A stretch of 64,000 nt of DNA from Tenacibaculum pelagium (GTDB lineage Bacteria > Bacteroidota > Bacteroidia > Flavobacteriales > Flavobacteriaceae), in NCBI RefSeq assembly GCF_014062345.1, contig NZ_JACGLS010000001.1:682001-746000 (forward strand). Direction: 5' to 3'. This document shows, piece by piece, positions 1-9,175 of the stretch; position 1 is the stretch's first letter; every line of letters begins with the position of its first letter. The position numbers and the translations under genes are program-made. The notes below the pieces were generated by a model. It worked only from the letters and a program-made list of their open reading frames with translations, was not told the origin of the DNA and did no database searches.

Positions 1-313
1 CTTGCATACTGCCGTTATTTTTTGCGAAAACTTTAGCTATCCATTATCTAACTTGCAAATAAAGCGCCAACTATATAGCTTTAGCGATGGCTATTTAGTA
101 AAAACAGTAAAAGCGCTAGACGATAGTTTTGACAGTGCCATTATTTTTAGTCACGATCATGGTATTAATAGCTTTGTAAATAAGTTTGGAAGTAAGCCAA
201 TAGCCCACGTAAGTACTTGTGGAGTTATTGGAATTCAGTTTAAAGACAAACATTGGAAAAACATTAAAAAAGGAATTACCACTTTAGTAGAATTCCCAAA
301 AAATCATAGATAA
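1..313 (+). CDS. SixA-type histidine phosphatase, 3' part only
   Basis: C-terminal ~103 residues of a small histidine-phosphatase (phosphoglycerate-mutase fold) protein; its start lies before the window. The segment IIFSHDHGINSFVNKFG has the form of the second active-site histidine region of SixA-like phosphohistidine phosphatases (family knowledge). The stop codon precedes the Ppx/GppA gene by 11 bases on the same strand, so the two are probably cotranscribed. The N-terminal RHG motif cannot be checked because it is outside the window. Substrate unknown. Confidence 0.75.
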   Translation, partial: LHTAVIFCENFSYPLSNLQIKRQLYSFSDGYLVKTVKALDDSFDSAIIFSHDHGINSFVNKFGSKPIAHVSTCGVIGIQFKDKHWKNIKKGITTLVEFPKNHR

Positions 314-324
314 ATCTATATATT

Positions 325-1218
325 TTGAAAATTAAAAAATATGGCGCTATTGATATAGGATCTAATGCTGTACGATTATTAGTAGCCAACGTTATAGAAG
401 AAAAAAACAAAGAACCACAGTTTAAAAAATCATCTTTGGTTCGTGTTCCTATCCGTTTAGGAGCCGATGCTTTTGTTAGTGGAACTATTTCTGAAGAAAA
501 TATTAACAGAATGATTGACGCCATGGAAGCTTTCAAATTAATAATGAAAGTTCATGGTGTAGAAAAATATAAAGCTTGTGCTACCTCAGCAATGAGAGAA
601 GCAGAAAACGGAATTGACGTTGCTAATACTATTTTAAAAAAGACTCAAATAGAAATTGATATTATAGATGGTAAAAAAGAAGCCGCAATTATATCATCTA
701 CAGATTTAAATCAATTAATAGAATCTGACGCGACCTATTTATATGTTGATGTTGGTGGTGGCAGTACTGAATTTACCCTATTCTCTCAAGGAAGAATTAT
801 CAACTCAAAATCTTTTAAGATTGGTACTGTTCGTTTAATTAACAATAAGAAATCTGAAAACAAGGCTATCTTTAAAAAAGTACAAGAATGGATTCAAGAA
901 AATACTAAAAACTACAAACGTATTTCTTTAATTGGTTCTGGTGGTAACATTAATAAACTTTTTAAAATGTCTGGTAGAGATGCTGGAAAACCAATATCAT
1001 ATATCTATTTAAATGCGCAGTATCAATTCTTGAAAAAGATGAGTTATAAAGAGCGAATTTCTGAATTAAGTTTAAACCCAGATAGAGCAGATGTTATTGT
1101 TCCTGCAACAAAAATCTATCTTTCGGCTATGAAATGGAGTGGTGCTAGAAAAATATTTGTCCCTAAAATTGGCTTGTCTGACGGGATAATTAAAAGCTTA
1201 TATCTCAATAAATTATAA
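325..1218 (+). CDS. Ppx/GppA-family phosphatase (exopolyphosphatase-like)
   Basis: A 297-residue protein of the ASKHA fold that hydrolyses polyphosphate or pppGpp in known members. Seen: the first phosphate loop AIDIGSNAVRLL near residue 8, the second loop DVGGGSTEFTLF near residue 142, and GSGGNINKL near residue 208. The length matches the short Bacteroidota form with only the catalytic domain and no C-terminal HD region. The start is TTG at 325, because no ATG gives the complete first motif. It follows the SixA-like gene by 11 bases. The family is certain; whether polyphosphate or pppGpp is the substrate cannot be decided from sequence. Confidence 0.9.
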   Translation: MKIKKYGAIDIGSNAVRLLVANVIEEKNKEPQFKKSSLVRVPIRLGADAFVSGTISEENINRMIDAMEAFKLIMKVHGVEKYKACATSAMREAENGIDVANTILKKTQIEIDIIDGKKEAAIISSTDLNQLIESDATYLYVDVGGGSTEFTLFSQGRIINSKSFKIGTVRLINNKKSENKAIFKKVQEWIQENTKNYKRISLIGSGGNINKLFKMSGRDAGKPISYIYLNAQYQFLKKMSYKERISELSLNPDRADVIVPATKIYLSAMKWSGARKIFVPKIGLSDGIIKSLYLNKL

Positions 1219-1256
1219 CTCAATTTAACAACTCTTTAACATTCGTTTTTTTTTCA

Positions 1257-1264
1257 TATATTTG
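1257..1264 (+). promoter_or_regulatory. Bacteroidota -7 box (TATATTTG) for the OmpA-family gene
   Basis: Matches TAnnTTTG and lies 75 bases before the ATG at 1340. No TTTG is seen at the expected -33 distance, only T-rich sequence. It predicts an untranslated leader of about 70 bases, usual for highly expressed outer-membrane proteins. Confidence 0.5.
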
Positions 1265-1339
1265 TTTAGATGTGACTTTCACTCCCCCTTGTGTGTCATA
1301 TTATAAAGCTAAATAATCACAAACAAATTATTATTTATT

Positions 1340-3424
1340 ATGAAAAAATTACTATTAACGGGGGTACTTTTTGCTATTGGTTTTTCCGGATCTGCACAAG
1401 ATTTACCTACCAATGCTGAACCAGGAAAATGTTATGTTCGTTGTAAAACTCCAGAAGTTTGGAAAAACGAAGATGTAACTATCGAGGTAGCTCCAGCATA
1501 CAAAAGAATTGTAACACATCCTGCTGAATACAAAACCGTAACTGAACGTGTTTTAGTTGACGAAGGGAGTCAAAAATTAGTTATTGTACCTGCTAAGTAC
1601 GGAAAAGAAACTTATTCTGTTGTTACGAAAGAAGCAGCACAACGTATCGAAAAAGCCTTAGGAAGACCTTCTTCTGCAAATGAAACTGTTGTAACTAAAG
1701 AAGCTGCACAAAAATTAGAGGTTATCCCTGCTAAATATGAAATGCGTGATGTTGTTGTAACTGTAAAAGAAGCAACTCAACGTTTAGAAATTGTTCCAGC
1801 AAAATACGAAACTAGAGATGTTGTTGTTGTAACAAGAGAAGCTTCGCAACGTTTAGTTAAAGTACCTGCTAAAACAAGTACTGTTGATGAAGTTGTGGTT
1901 ACTAAAGAAGCATCTCAACGTTTAGAGGTTGTACCTGCTAAATACGAAATGAGAGATGTTGTTGTGACTGTTAAAGAAGCAGGACAACGTATCGAAGTAG
2001 TACCAGCAAAATACGAAATGCGTGATGTAACTGTTATGGTTAAAGAAGCATCTCAACGTTTAGAAGTTGTACCTGCAACATATGCTACAGAAACTATTTC
2101 TTACAAAAAGAGAGATTATGGTTCTAAACTAAGCATCATTCCTGCTGCATTTAGCAACGATAGTGAAACTATCGAGGTGAAAGCAAAATCTGCAAGATGG
2201 CAAATGAGCGAAAAAGCTCCTGATTGTGAGTCTTCTGATCCTAACGATTGTCGCTACTGGTGTTTTAAAGAAGTTCCAGCTCAGTTTCAAACTGTTAATA
2301 AAACAATTTTAGATAGAGATGCGAGTACAGTTTCTAATCCAACATGTAACGAAAGTACTTCGCCTACTAAATGTGGTATGGCTACGTATACTAAAAGAGT
2401 TTTAAAAACTCCTCCTACAACAAGAGTTATTGATATTCCAGAAGTAACTAAGGTTATTAAGAAAAGAGTTATGACAACTCCTCCTACTACAAGAACTATA
2501 GATATTCCAGCAATAACTAAAATTATTAAGAAGAGAGTTATGACAACTCCTCCCACAACTAGAACAATTGCAATACCAGAAGTTACAACTACTGTTAAAA
2601 GAACAGTTATCACTCCAGAAACGACAAGAGTTGTTGAAATTCCTGAAGTAACTAAAATTGTTAAAAAAACAGTAATGGTTACTCCACCTACAACTAGAGT
2701 AATTGATGTACCTGCAATAACTAAAGTTATTAAGAAGAGAGTTATGACAACTCCTCCAACAACCAGAACAATTGCAATACCAGAAGTTACAACTACTGTT
2801 AAAAGAGATATTCCTGCGGTTAACACTACTAAAGTTATTGCTATTCCAGAAGTAACTTCTACGATGACAAAAACTGTAATGACTGCACCTCCTACAACAA
2901 GAGAAATTAAAGGAGATCCTGTATATAAAACTTTAACGAAAACTGTTTTAGTGAAAGATGCTTGGAAAGAAGAAATTCCTGTGGCTGCTAAATACAAAAC
3001 TATTACTAAAGAGGTATTAGTATCTAAAGGAGGTTTAACTTCATGGAAAGAAGTAGAATGTGAATTAGTTGTGAACACTCCATTACCAATTAACTGGAAC
3101 TTAGGTAGTGCAACTTTAACATCTGGTGCTAAACGTTTAATTGATTCAAGATTATTACCAATCTTAAAAGATGGTGTTGCAGTAGCTATTGAATCTCATA
3201 CAGATTCAAGAGGCTCTAAAGATAGTAACCAATCTTTATCTGAAAGGAGAGCACAATCAGTGGTAAACTACTTAATTTCTAAAGGAATTAATCCAAGTCA
3301 GTTAACTGCTAACGGTTTTGGTGAAAACAGATTAACTAACAGATGTGCTGACGGTGTTTCTTGTACAGAGCGTGAGCATGCTGCAAACCGTAGAACTACA
3401 TTTAGAGTTATTAACCAAAAGTAA
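1340..3424 (+). CDS. Repeat-rich OmpA-family outer-membrane/cell-wall protein
   Basis: A 694-residue exported protein. Residues 1-19 are a signal peptide ending GSAQ. Residues ~50-255 hold about seven copies of a ~23-residue unit built around KEASQRLEVVPAKYEMRDV. A cysteine-containing spacer follows at ~285-345. Residues ~345-570 hold about nine copies of a second unit built around TPPTTRTIDIPEVTK. The last ~100 residues are an OmpA domain with the peptidoglycan-binding pattern SHTDSRGSKDSNQSLSERRA and NRRTTFRV. Inferred role: anchoring the outer membrane to peptidoglycan, with an extended repeat stalk. The gene has its own promoter and terminator. The repeats also create a long antisense reading frame, which is not a gene. 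Confidence 0.85.
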   Translation: MKKLLLTGVLFAIGFSGSAQDLPTNAEPGKCYVRCKTPEVWKNEDVTIEVAPAYKRIVTHPAEYKTVTERVLVDEGSQKLVIVPAKYGKETYSVVTKEAAQRIEKALGRPSSANETVVTKEAAQKLEVIPAKYEMRDVVVTVKEATQRLEIVPAKYETRDVVVVTREASQRLVKVPAKTSTVDEVVVTKEASQRLEVVPAKYEMRDVVVTVKEAGQRIEVVPAKYEMRDVTVMVKEASQRLEVVPATYATETISYKKRDYGSKLSIIPAAFSNDSETIEVKAKSARWQMSEKAPDCESSDPNDCRYWCFKEVPAQFQTVNKTILDRDASTVSNPTCNESTSPTKCGMATYTKRVLKTPPTTRVIDIPEVTKVIKKRVMTTPPTTRTIDIPAITKIIKKRVMTTPPTTRTIAIPEVTTTVKRTVITPETTRVVEIPEVTKIVKKTVMVTPPTTRVIDVPAITKVIKKRVMTTPPTTRTIAIPEVTTTVKRDIPAVNTTKVIAIPEVTSTMTKTVMTAPPTTREIKGDPVYKTLTKTVLVKDAWKEEIPVAAKYKTITKEVLVSKGGLTSWKEVECELVVNTPLPINWNLGSATLTSGAKRLIDSRLLPILKDGVAVAIESHTDSRGSKDSNQSLSERRAQSVVNYLISKGINPSQLTANGFGENRLTNRCADGVSCTEREHAANRRTTFRVINQK
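2527..2806 (+). repeat. Near-identical internal DNA repeats in the OmpA-family gene
   Basis: About 76 bases at ~2527-2602 recur at ~2731-2806 with only about two differences, 204 bases (68 codons) apart. Diverged copies of the same ~69-base unit surround them. In-frame recombination between the copies would add or remove whole repeats. Confidence 0.75.
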
Positions 3425-3470
3425 TTCTAACACTACTATATTACTTCTAACAAAGTAAATCAAAACGAAA

Positions 3471-3497
3471 ACCGAGCTAATTAGCTCGGTTTTTTTT
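3471..3497 (+). terminator. Intrinsic terminator after the OmpA-family gene
   Basis: Perfect palindrome accgagctaa/ttagctcggt followed by eight T, 46 bases past the stop codon. Confidence 0.9.
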
Positions 3498-3653
3498 ATA
3501 TCATTATACTTACTTAACGAAATCCCCAACACACAATGCTCTTATTAAATTATAACAGTTAATGTTGATCAATAATTGATTGAAATGGGTATTTAAAAAA
3601 CACGTCTTTACCATAAGTAAATACTCTTTAAATTTAACTTCATATATAAAAAT

Positions 3654-3685
3654 AAAACCTCGATAGTAAGTTCTATCGAGGTTTT
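3654..3685 (-). terminator. Intrinsic terminator after the DUF389 gene
   Basis: A 13-bp perfect stem (aaaacctcgatag with its complement) and a 6-base loop. The T-rich tail lies on the minus strand, 26 bases beyond the stop of the minus-strand gene. Confidence 0.88.
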
Positions 3686-3710
3686 AATAAAGTATATTTC
3701 TTTAATACAA

Positions 3711-5162
3711 TTACTTAATACGCTGAACAAATAAAGTATCTAAGCCTAATTCTTTTTGAGCCCAAACTCTTAATTCTTTTTCATTTTTTATAATAATTGA
3801 ATCTTTAATTTTATCATTCCATTTTACTGATAATTCTGGAATGGTATCAATTTTAATAAAATCTTTTGAAGTTAAAATGTTTGAAAAACTAATCGATTTA
3901 ATATCATTAAATCTAATTTTAGCATCTTTAGCAATAGAGCTAAAAGGTATGGCGTTTTTATCTCTATTTAAAGCCTCTTGCTCCACTCGTTTATTCAAAG
4001 ATGTTATTGTACTTCTTAAATCTTCTATTTCTTTATGAAGTCCTTTAATGATATTATCTTTTTGATCTAAATCAGCAATAGCTCTATCGTAAGCATCAAC
4101 TACCCTATCAACACTTCGTGCTTTATTTTCATTAATTACTAATTGATATGAATCTATTCGTGGATAGGATTTTAATTCATTTCTTAAAAAAGTTTCAGTA
4201 GCATCAGAAACATCACCATTGAAAAATAAGTTGATTTTTTTGGTGTCTGTGTGAATTTTTTGTCGTTGTAACCATAAATCTTTATTAGACTCTATTTCAT
4301 CCTTCAAAAACTTAGCATAACTCGCTTTAACCACACTTTCTTGATATACCCCTATAAATATATATATTGCTGGAATCATCACTAAAACTGCCACAAAAGA
4401 AGCTAACTGAGCAATTCTTTTTCTCTTAACCGAATTCACATATCTTATCATCGTGAACCCTAATAACTTTAATACTAAAAATGTTGCTAAAGCAATAAAA
4501 ATAGTATTAATAGTAAACAAATACATGGCTCCTAAAAAGTAATCGAAATTACCAATTGCCAAACCATAACCTGCTGTACAAAGAGGCGGCATTAAAGCAG
4601 TTGCAATTGCAACACCAAAAATTACTGAGGCTATTGTTCCTTTTTTTGTTCTAGCAATAATTAAGGCTAATCCTCCAAAGAATGCTATTAACACATCTCT
4701 AATATCTGGTCTTACCCTTCCTAAAAGTTCTGAAGTTTCTTCTTTTAAAGGAAACAAAAAGAAGAATAAAAATGCGGTTAACAAACTTAACACTATCATC
4801 GTAGCTAAGTTGATCATTGACTTTCGTAATGTATCAATATCGTTAATAGCAATCGACATACCGATACCCAAAATTGGTCCCATTAATGGTGAAATTAACA
4901 TGGCTCCAATTACTACTGCTGTTGAGTTTGCATTCAGTCCAATAGATGCTACAAATATTGAGCAAATCAAAATCCAAGCGGTAGCTCCTTTAAACGGAAT
5001 ATCATTTTTTATCGCTTCAATCGTAGCTTCTTGATCGGTATCGTGACGAAAATCTAATAACTCTTTCAGGAATTTTGTTGAACTCTCCCACAAACCTTTT
5101 GCATCTTCTTGAACTGCTTGTTTTGATTGCTCTACTTTTTCTTCTTGATTATTTTCTTCCAT
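3711..5162 (-). CDS. DUF389-family multi-pass membrane protein
   Basis: A 483-residue protein if translation starts at the ATG at 5162 (MEENNQEEK); an upstream in-frame extension to 5222 is unlike the family. Seen: an acidic, Gln-rich N-terminus, then about six hydrophobic segments between residues ~55 and 290. These include ATAWILICSIFVASIGLNAN and MLISPLMGPILGIGMS, which are typical of the conserved DUF389 core. A long, probably coiled-coil C-terminal region (~300-480) follows, outside the membrane. Members have no established function; some have been suggested to be transporters. It stands alone between two terminators. Confidence 0.88.
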   Translation of the reverse strand: MEENNQEEKVEQSKQAVQEDAKGLWESSTKFLKELLDFRHDTDQEATIEAIKNDIPFKGATAWILICSIFVASIGLNANSTAVVIGAMLISPLMGPILGIGMSIAINDIDTLRKSMINLATMIVLSLLTAFLFFFLFPLKEETSELLGRVRPDIRDVLIAFFGGLALIIARTKKGTIASVIFGVAIATALMPPLCTAGYGLAIGNFDYFLGAMYLFTINTIFIALATFLVLKLLGFTMIRYVNSVKRKRIAQLASFVAVLVMIPAIYIFIGVYQESVVKASYAKFLKDEIESNKDLWLQRQKIHTDTKKINLFFNGDVSDATETFLRNELKSYPRIDSYQLVINENKARSVDRVVDAYDRAIADLDQKDNIIKGLHKEIEDLRSTITSLNKRVEQEALNRDKNAIPFSSIAKDAKIRFNDIKSISFSNILTSKDFIKIDTIPELSVKWNDKIKDSIIIKNEKELRVWAQKELGLDTLFVQRIK

Positions 5163-5222
5163 ATTTTTTTGACTTTTTGTTAGCGGAAAGATACAAAATT
5201 CCACTTTTAAACGCCTAAACAA

Positions 5223-5250
5223 AAAACTCGAAGAAATATCTTCGAGTTTT
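5223..5250 (-). terminator. Intrinsic terminator after the C1 peptidase gene
   Basis: A 12-bp stem (aaaactcgaaga and complement) around a 4-base loop, followed by T on the minus strand, 26 bases past the stop. It separates the peptidase from the DUF389 gene. Confidence 0.88.
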
Positions 5251-5275
5251 AATTTAAACTATAATTATTATACAA

Positions 5276-6388
5276 CTATTTTATATTTAATTTCTCTTGT
5301 AAATCTTTAGAAACAGCATCTTTATGAACCAAAACAGAAATTGTTTTTAATTTAAAATAAGGAATTGACATATATACATATCCGTTATTTCCTTGATTCG
5401 TTCCCCAAGAGTTTTTTACTTTAAAATACTTGTTTCCTTTTTGATCTTTTACCATACCAACAATATGCATTAAATGATCATCGGTAGTATTAAAATTTTC
5501 AAATTCTGCTTGACGAAAACTAGGAGTAATTTTCTTTTCTTTTACAATTTCTTTTAACCCTTTTTTACTTTCAGAACTAATTGCTGGTATAATAGCAACT
5601 CCATTTTTTGAAGAAAATGTTTTTTCAGAAACATCACAATCCAATTCAACAGTAAACCCTTTTTTAACTGCATCTTCAGTTACTTCTACTAATTCGTCTA
5701 ATGATACGTTATAAAAAGCTCCATTTGAAAAATTATCTGGAATATTTAAAATAAACTTATCATATTTTTTTGCGTGTTCAAAAGAAGTCAACGTCACATA
5801 ATTTGACGGCTCAATTTTTACAAATTCAGCAAAACTCTTTGGTGTGTATTCTTTTCCTTCAAAAACAAACTTATCTTTTTTATCTCCTAAATACACATCT
5901 AAAACCCCCTCAGTGGCTTTTTTCCACTTCGGACTTAATTCTTTAGCTGGATTTTTAATGTAAGCATCTAACATCGATTTTAATATAGCTACTACCTCGG
6001 CATGATTATGCTTATCTTGTTCTAAATCTAAACCTGTAAAAACTTGCTCAGGAACCAATCCATATTTAGCTACAGAATTAATTACATCATGCCCTAATCC
6101 ACCTTCGCTAAATTGCGCTTTTCCTTGACGGTATAAATAATTACTAGCCTTATCTGAATAAGTGTTTCGCACTGTATACATTTCAGATAAATCGATGTTT
6201 TTACCCGTTAAACGAATAATTTCAGATTCTAAAAAAGAAGTTGTAGAAAAACTCCAACATGTACCAGTTCTTCCCTGACTCTTTACTTGGGTATTTTCGA
6301 TATCATTTATTGTAGTAAACTTATACTCTTGAGCAGTAATAGAACTAATTGTAAAAAAGCTAAATGCTGCAATCAATATTTTTTTCAT
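5276..6388 (-). CDS. Secreted C1-family (papain/bleomycin-hydrolase-like) cysteine peptidase
   Basis: 370 residues from the ATG at 6388, which gives a clean signal peptide (MKKILIAAFSFFTISSITAQ). A longer reading to 6445 would overlap the receptor gene and bury the signal. Catalytic set visible: Gln38 and Cys44 in QVKSQGRTGTCWSF, His in DDHLMHIVGM, Asn in VKNSWGTNQGNNGY. This arrangement fits the C1B/bleomycin-hydrolase branch found in Bacteroidota. It follows the TonB-dependent receptor by 46 bases on the same strand, so the pair is probably one transcript and may act together on peptides outside the cell or in the periplasm. Substrate unknown. Confidence 0.88.
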   Translation of the reverse strand: MKKILIAAFSFFTISSITAQEYKFTTINDIENTQVKSQGRTGTCWSFSTTSFLESEIIRLTGKNIDLSEMYTVRNTYSDKASNYLYRQGKAQFSEGGLGHDVINSVAKYGLVPEQVFTGLDLEQDKHNHAEVVAILKSMLDAYIKNPAKELSPKWKKATEGVLDVYLGDKKDKFVFEGKEYTPKSFAEFVKIEPSNYVTLTSFEHAKKYDKFILNIPDNFSNGAFYNVSLDELVEVTEDAVKKGFTVELDCDVSEKTFSSKNGVAIIPAISSESKKGLKEIVKEKKITPSFRQAEFENFNTTDDHLMHIVGMVKDQKGNKYFKVKNSWGTNQGNNGYVYMSIPYFKLKTISVLVHKDAVSKDLQEKLNIK

Positions 6389-6434
6389 GAAGTTGAATTT
6401 TATTTTTGAGCAATTTACAGTTTTTATAGTAAGA

Positions 6435-8834
6435 TTAGAAATCAACTATTACTCCTATTCTTGGTAAAACTCTACCCGTGGTACTTTCTACTTCTTCTAA
6501 TAAATACCTCGTATTATCATTTGGATCTGACACTCTACCATTTTCATCTTCAATAGGAAGTAAAAATGGCTGCTGTTTAGAACTACTCGCATATAAATTT
6601 TGAATATCAATATACAAGTTAATTGCTGCCTTTTTTAAATACCATGTTTTATCTACTCTAAAATCTAATTGAGTATAAGTAGCAAACCTTTCTCCATTTA
6701 GGTTTGAATAATCTAAAACCCCTCCGTTTTTTACATCATAATTCGATTTTAAAGAAGATTCTTGATAATTATAAGGCGTATATGGTCTACCTCCTACTAA
6801 TCTAAACTTAGAGCCTACTTCCCAATTTCGCTTCAACTTCTTTCCTGCTGTGATCGTTAATAAATGACGGTTATCCCAAGTTGAAGGAATAAACTCTCCT
6901 AAAGCATTCTTAAATTCACTTCTAACAAATGTATATGTAGCGATTCCATACAAGCCATCATAAGACTTTTTTTGGGCTAAAAACTCAAACCCATAAGCTC
7001 TACCTTTTGAATTAGAGACAACTTCTTCGTTACCAACAACATCAAAGTCTGCCCCAAAATTTGCTAAACTAATCTGATCTCGAACTGAAAAAGGATAATT
7101 TTTATAGAGCTTATAAAATCCTTCGAAAGTAATTTTTGAACTTGAATTAGGTTTATACATTAAACCGCTAACAATATGATCTGACTGTATATATTTTAAC
7201 CCTTTTTTATTTACAAATTCATTTAAGTTATTTTTATAACCTAGCACTGTATAAGATGGTAACTGATGATAGCGTCCTATTGATGAATTTAATGACCATT
7301 TATCATTTAAACTGTAACTAAGAGATAATCTTGGAGAAAACTGATTAAATACATTTTTCATTTCTTTATTATAATCCACACCATCTAACCTAATTCCTAA
7401 AGAAATTCCTAACTTATTATTAAAAAATTGTTTTGAAGTTTGACCAAAGAAACCATACTTCAAAAAATCTATTTCAGAATTAAAATTATCTTCAAAAACT
7501 CCTTGAGTATTTGCAACCTTACGATAAGTATTGTTTAAATATGTTGCAGTTTCAAGATTAACTCCTAAATTGATTTTATAATTACTATTAGTAGTAAAAT
7601 CATTTTCATACCTGAACTTGGTTTCTGTTTCTTTAGAATCGTAATCTAACAATAAGTTATTAGGAGTCTCATCATTCATAAAATATTTTACAGCTTCATT
7701 TTTTAGTTCATTTCTACTTACTACGAACAAATGTGTAGCGCTTTCTCCAAAATACTTATAACTAGCACCAATTGTATAATTCCATTGACTATTAACTGGA
7801 ACTGTATTTAAAACTACTTTATTTCTTTTTAAGGTTTCTTCATCTGTTTCCCCATCATTAACCGATTCATTTAATTTAAAATCATCAATAGCTCCTAATG
7901 CAATTATAGACAACTCACTATTTTTAGTTAATTGTGATTTAATATTTAATTGTAAATCGTTGTATGTAGGCAAAAAAGGAAGCTTAATTAACTTAAACAG
8001 TAATTGTAAATACGACTGACGAACAGACAACATAAAAGTTGTTTTATCACCTAAAGGTCCATCTAAAGTTATCCCAGCATCCGAAGTACCTAAAGTTGCT
8101 CTAGTATTTAATGAATTAGGATTACCTCTCTTTTGTGTAAACTCTATTACAGAACTTAATGTGTTTCCTCTATTTGCGGGAAAAGCACTTGAATAAAAAT
8201 CAACTTTACGAATTAAATCTGTATTCATAATTCCTACTGGTCCTCCTGTAGCACCTTGTGTTTGAAAGTGATTAATTACTGGCACTTCTATACCATCAAC
8301 ATAAAATTTATTTTCTGATGTAGCACCTCCTCTAATAATTATATCATTTCTAAATCCTGGGTTTGATGCTACTCCAGGAAACGATTGAATAACCTTTAAA
8401 ACATCTCTATTTCCTCCTGGATTCTTCTCAATTTCAGCAATACCTAATGACTGCAAAGACAAAGGACTTTCAATAGACTTTTTAAACAAACTTGATTTTA
8501 CTTCTACCTCTTTTAGTTGAGTAGAATTCTCTTTTAATTCAATAACTACAAACGGCGTATTATCTTTAGTTACCAAATACTCCTCAGTAACTATAGTTTC
8601 AAAACCAATAAAAGAAACCTTTAGCTTATTATATCCTAAAGGAATATTATTTATTTTAAATGTACCATCTTCCTTTGAAGCCACCCCAATAGTAGTACCG
8701 TAAACCAAAACATTTACAAATGGTATTGTATTTCTTGTTTTAGCATCAATAACTTTACCCGAAATAGAACCTTCATTTTGACCGATAACCAAAAACGACT
8801 GAAGTAAAATGATAAAAAAAGTAAACTTATTCAT
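6435..8834 (-). CDS. TonB-dependent outer-membrane receptor with CarboxypepD_reg-like domain
   Basis: A 799-residue protein. Residues 1-18 are a signal peptide. Residues ~22-110 form a carboxypeptidase-regulatory-like beta domain (GSISGKVIDAKTRNTIPFVN). A plug domain follows (~120-230, with IIIRGGATSENKFYVDGIEVP), then a beta barrel ending in a C-terminal phenylalanine (GVIVDF), the usual insertion signal. It is not of the SusC type because it lacks a SusD partner. The downstream neighbour is a secreted cysteine peptidase, which hints at peptide or peptide-bound ligand uptake; this is inference. Confidence 0.9.
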   Translation of the reverse strand: MNKFTFFIILLQSFLVIGQNEGSISGKVIDAKTRNTIPFVNVLVYGTTIGVASKEDGTFKINNIPLGYNKLKVSFIGFETIVTEEYLVTKDNTPFVVIELKENSTQLKEVEVKSSLFKKSIESPLSLQSLGIAEIEKNPGGNRDVLKVIQSFPGVASNPGFRNDIIIRGGATSENKFYVDGIEVPVINHFQTQGATGGPVGIMNTDLIRKVDFYSSAFPANRGNTLSSVIEFTQKRGNPNSLNTRATLGTSDAGITLDGPLGDKTTFMLSVRQSYLQLLFKLIKLPFLPTYNDLQLNIKSQLTKNSELSIIALGAIDDFKLNESVNDGETDEETLKRNKVVLNTVPVNSQWNYTIGASYKYFGESATHLFVVSRNELKNEAVKYFMNDETPNNLLLDYDSKETETKFRYENDFTTNSNYKINLGVNLETATYLNNTYRKVANTQGVFEDNFNSEIDFLKYGFFGQTSKQFFNNKLGISLGIRLDGVDYNKEMKNVFNQFSPRLSLSYSLNDKWSLNSSIGRYHQLPSYTVLGYKNNLNEFVNKKGLKYIQSDHIVSGLMYKPNSSSKITFEGFYKLYKNYPFSVRDQISLANFGADFDVVGNEEVVSNSKGRAYGFEFLAQKKSYDGLYGIATYTFVRSEFKNALGEFIPSTWDNRHLLTITAGKKLKRNWEVGSKFRLVGGRPYTPYNYQESSLKSNYDVKNGGVLDYSNLNGERFATYTQLDFRVDKTWYLKKAAINLYIDIQNLYASSSKQQPFLLPIEDENGRVSDPNDNTRYLLEEVESTTGRVLPRIGVIVDF

Positions 8835-8854
8835 AGTTATATTTTTAATCCATG

Positions 8855-8888
8855 TAAAGATAACACATTTTGTTTAACGAAAATCAAA
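8855..8888 (-). promoter_or_regulatory. Promoter of the TonB receptor gene
   Basis: On the minus strand TTTG (8885-8888), 22 bases, then TATCTTTA (8855-8862), about 20 bases before the ATG. It differs from TAnnTTTG by the last base only. Confidence 0.5.
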
Positions 8889-8920
8889 ATACATTAAACA
8901 GAAATATTATCACTACAAAA

Positions 8921-8947
8921 AAACCTCAATCTTATTGATTGAGGTTT
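8921..8947 (-). terminator. Intrinsic terminator after tRNA-Tyr
   Basis: An 11-bp stem (aaacctcaatc and complement) with a 5-base loop and a T7 tail on the minus strand, directly after the tRNA-Tyr 3' end. Confidence 0.88.
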
Positions 8948-8949
8948 CG

Positions 8950-9032
8950 TGGGGAGAGCAGGATTCGAACCTGCGAAGTCGTAAGACAACGGAGTTACAG
9001 TCCGTCCCATTTGGCCGCTCTGGAATCTCCCC
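8950..9032 (-). tRNA. tRNA-Tyr (anticodon GTA)
   Basis: An 83-base class II tRNA. The acceptor stem GGGGAGA pairs with TCTCCCC, the T arm is GCAGG-TTCGAAT-CCTGC, the anticodon loop CTGTAAC carries GTA, and a long variable arm is present. The discriminator base is A. The genome does not encode the CCA end here. It lies downstream of tRNA-Lys in the same transcript. Confidence 0.95.
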
Positions 9033-9042
9033 AGAGCTTAAA

Positions 9043-9068
9043 AAAGCTTCTCTAACTCGAGAAGCTTT
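9043..9068 (-). terminator. Terminator-like hairpin between tRNA-Lys and tRNA-Tyr
   Basis: A perfect 10-bp stem (aaagcttctc and complement) with a 6-base loop, followed on the minus strand by a run of six T and then the 5' end of tRNA-Tyr only a few bases later. No room for a separate tRNA-Tyr promoter is left. It is therefore either a partial terminator or a processing hairpin. Confidence 0.6.
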
Positions 9069-9077
9069 CAAAACTAG

Positions 9078-9150
9078 TGACCGGGCTGGGGCTCGAACCC
9101 AGGACCCTCTCCTTAAAAGGGAGATGCTCTACCAACTGAGCTACCCGGTC
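9078..9150 (-). tRNA. tRNA-Lys (anticodon TTT)
   Basis: A 73-base tRNA. The acceptor stem GACCGGG pairs with CCCGGTC, the D arm is normal, the anticodon loop CTTTTAA carries TTT, and the T arm is CTGGG-TTCGAGC-CCCAG. The discriminator is A; CCA is not encoded. It is the first gene of a two-tRNA unit. Confidence 0.95.
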
Positions 9151-9175
9151 ATTGTTTTTTTCGCGTTAGCGGGTG

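Noticed and set aside
2287..3078. A 263-codon open frame antisense to the OmpA-family gene
   Set aside because: It is a by-product of the tandem repeats (low-complexity Val/Ile/Thr sequence); no start context, signal or family likeness.
1340..3424. The repeat block as a CRISPR or mobile repeat
   Set aside because: The repeats are in frame, translated and of uniform coding register, so they belong to the protein.
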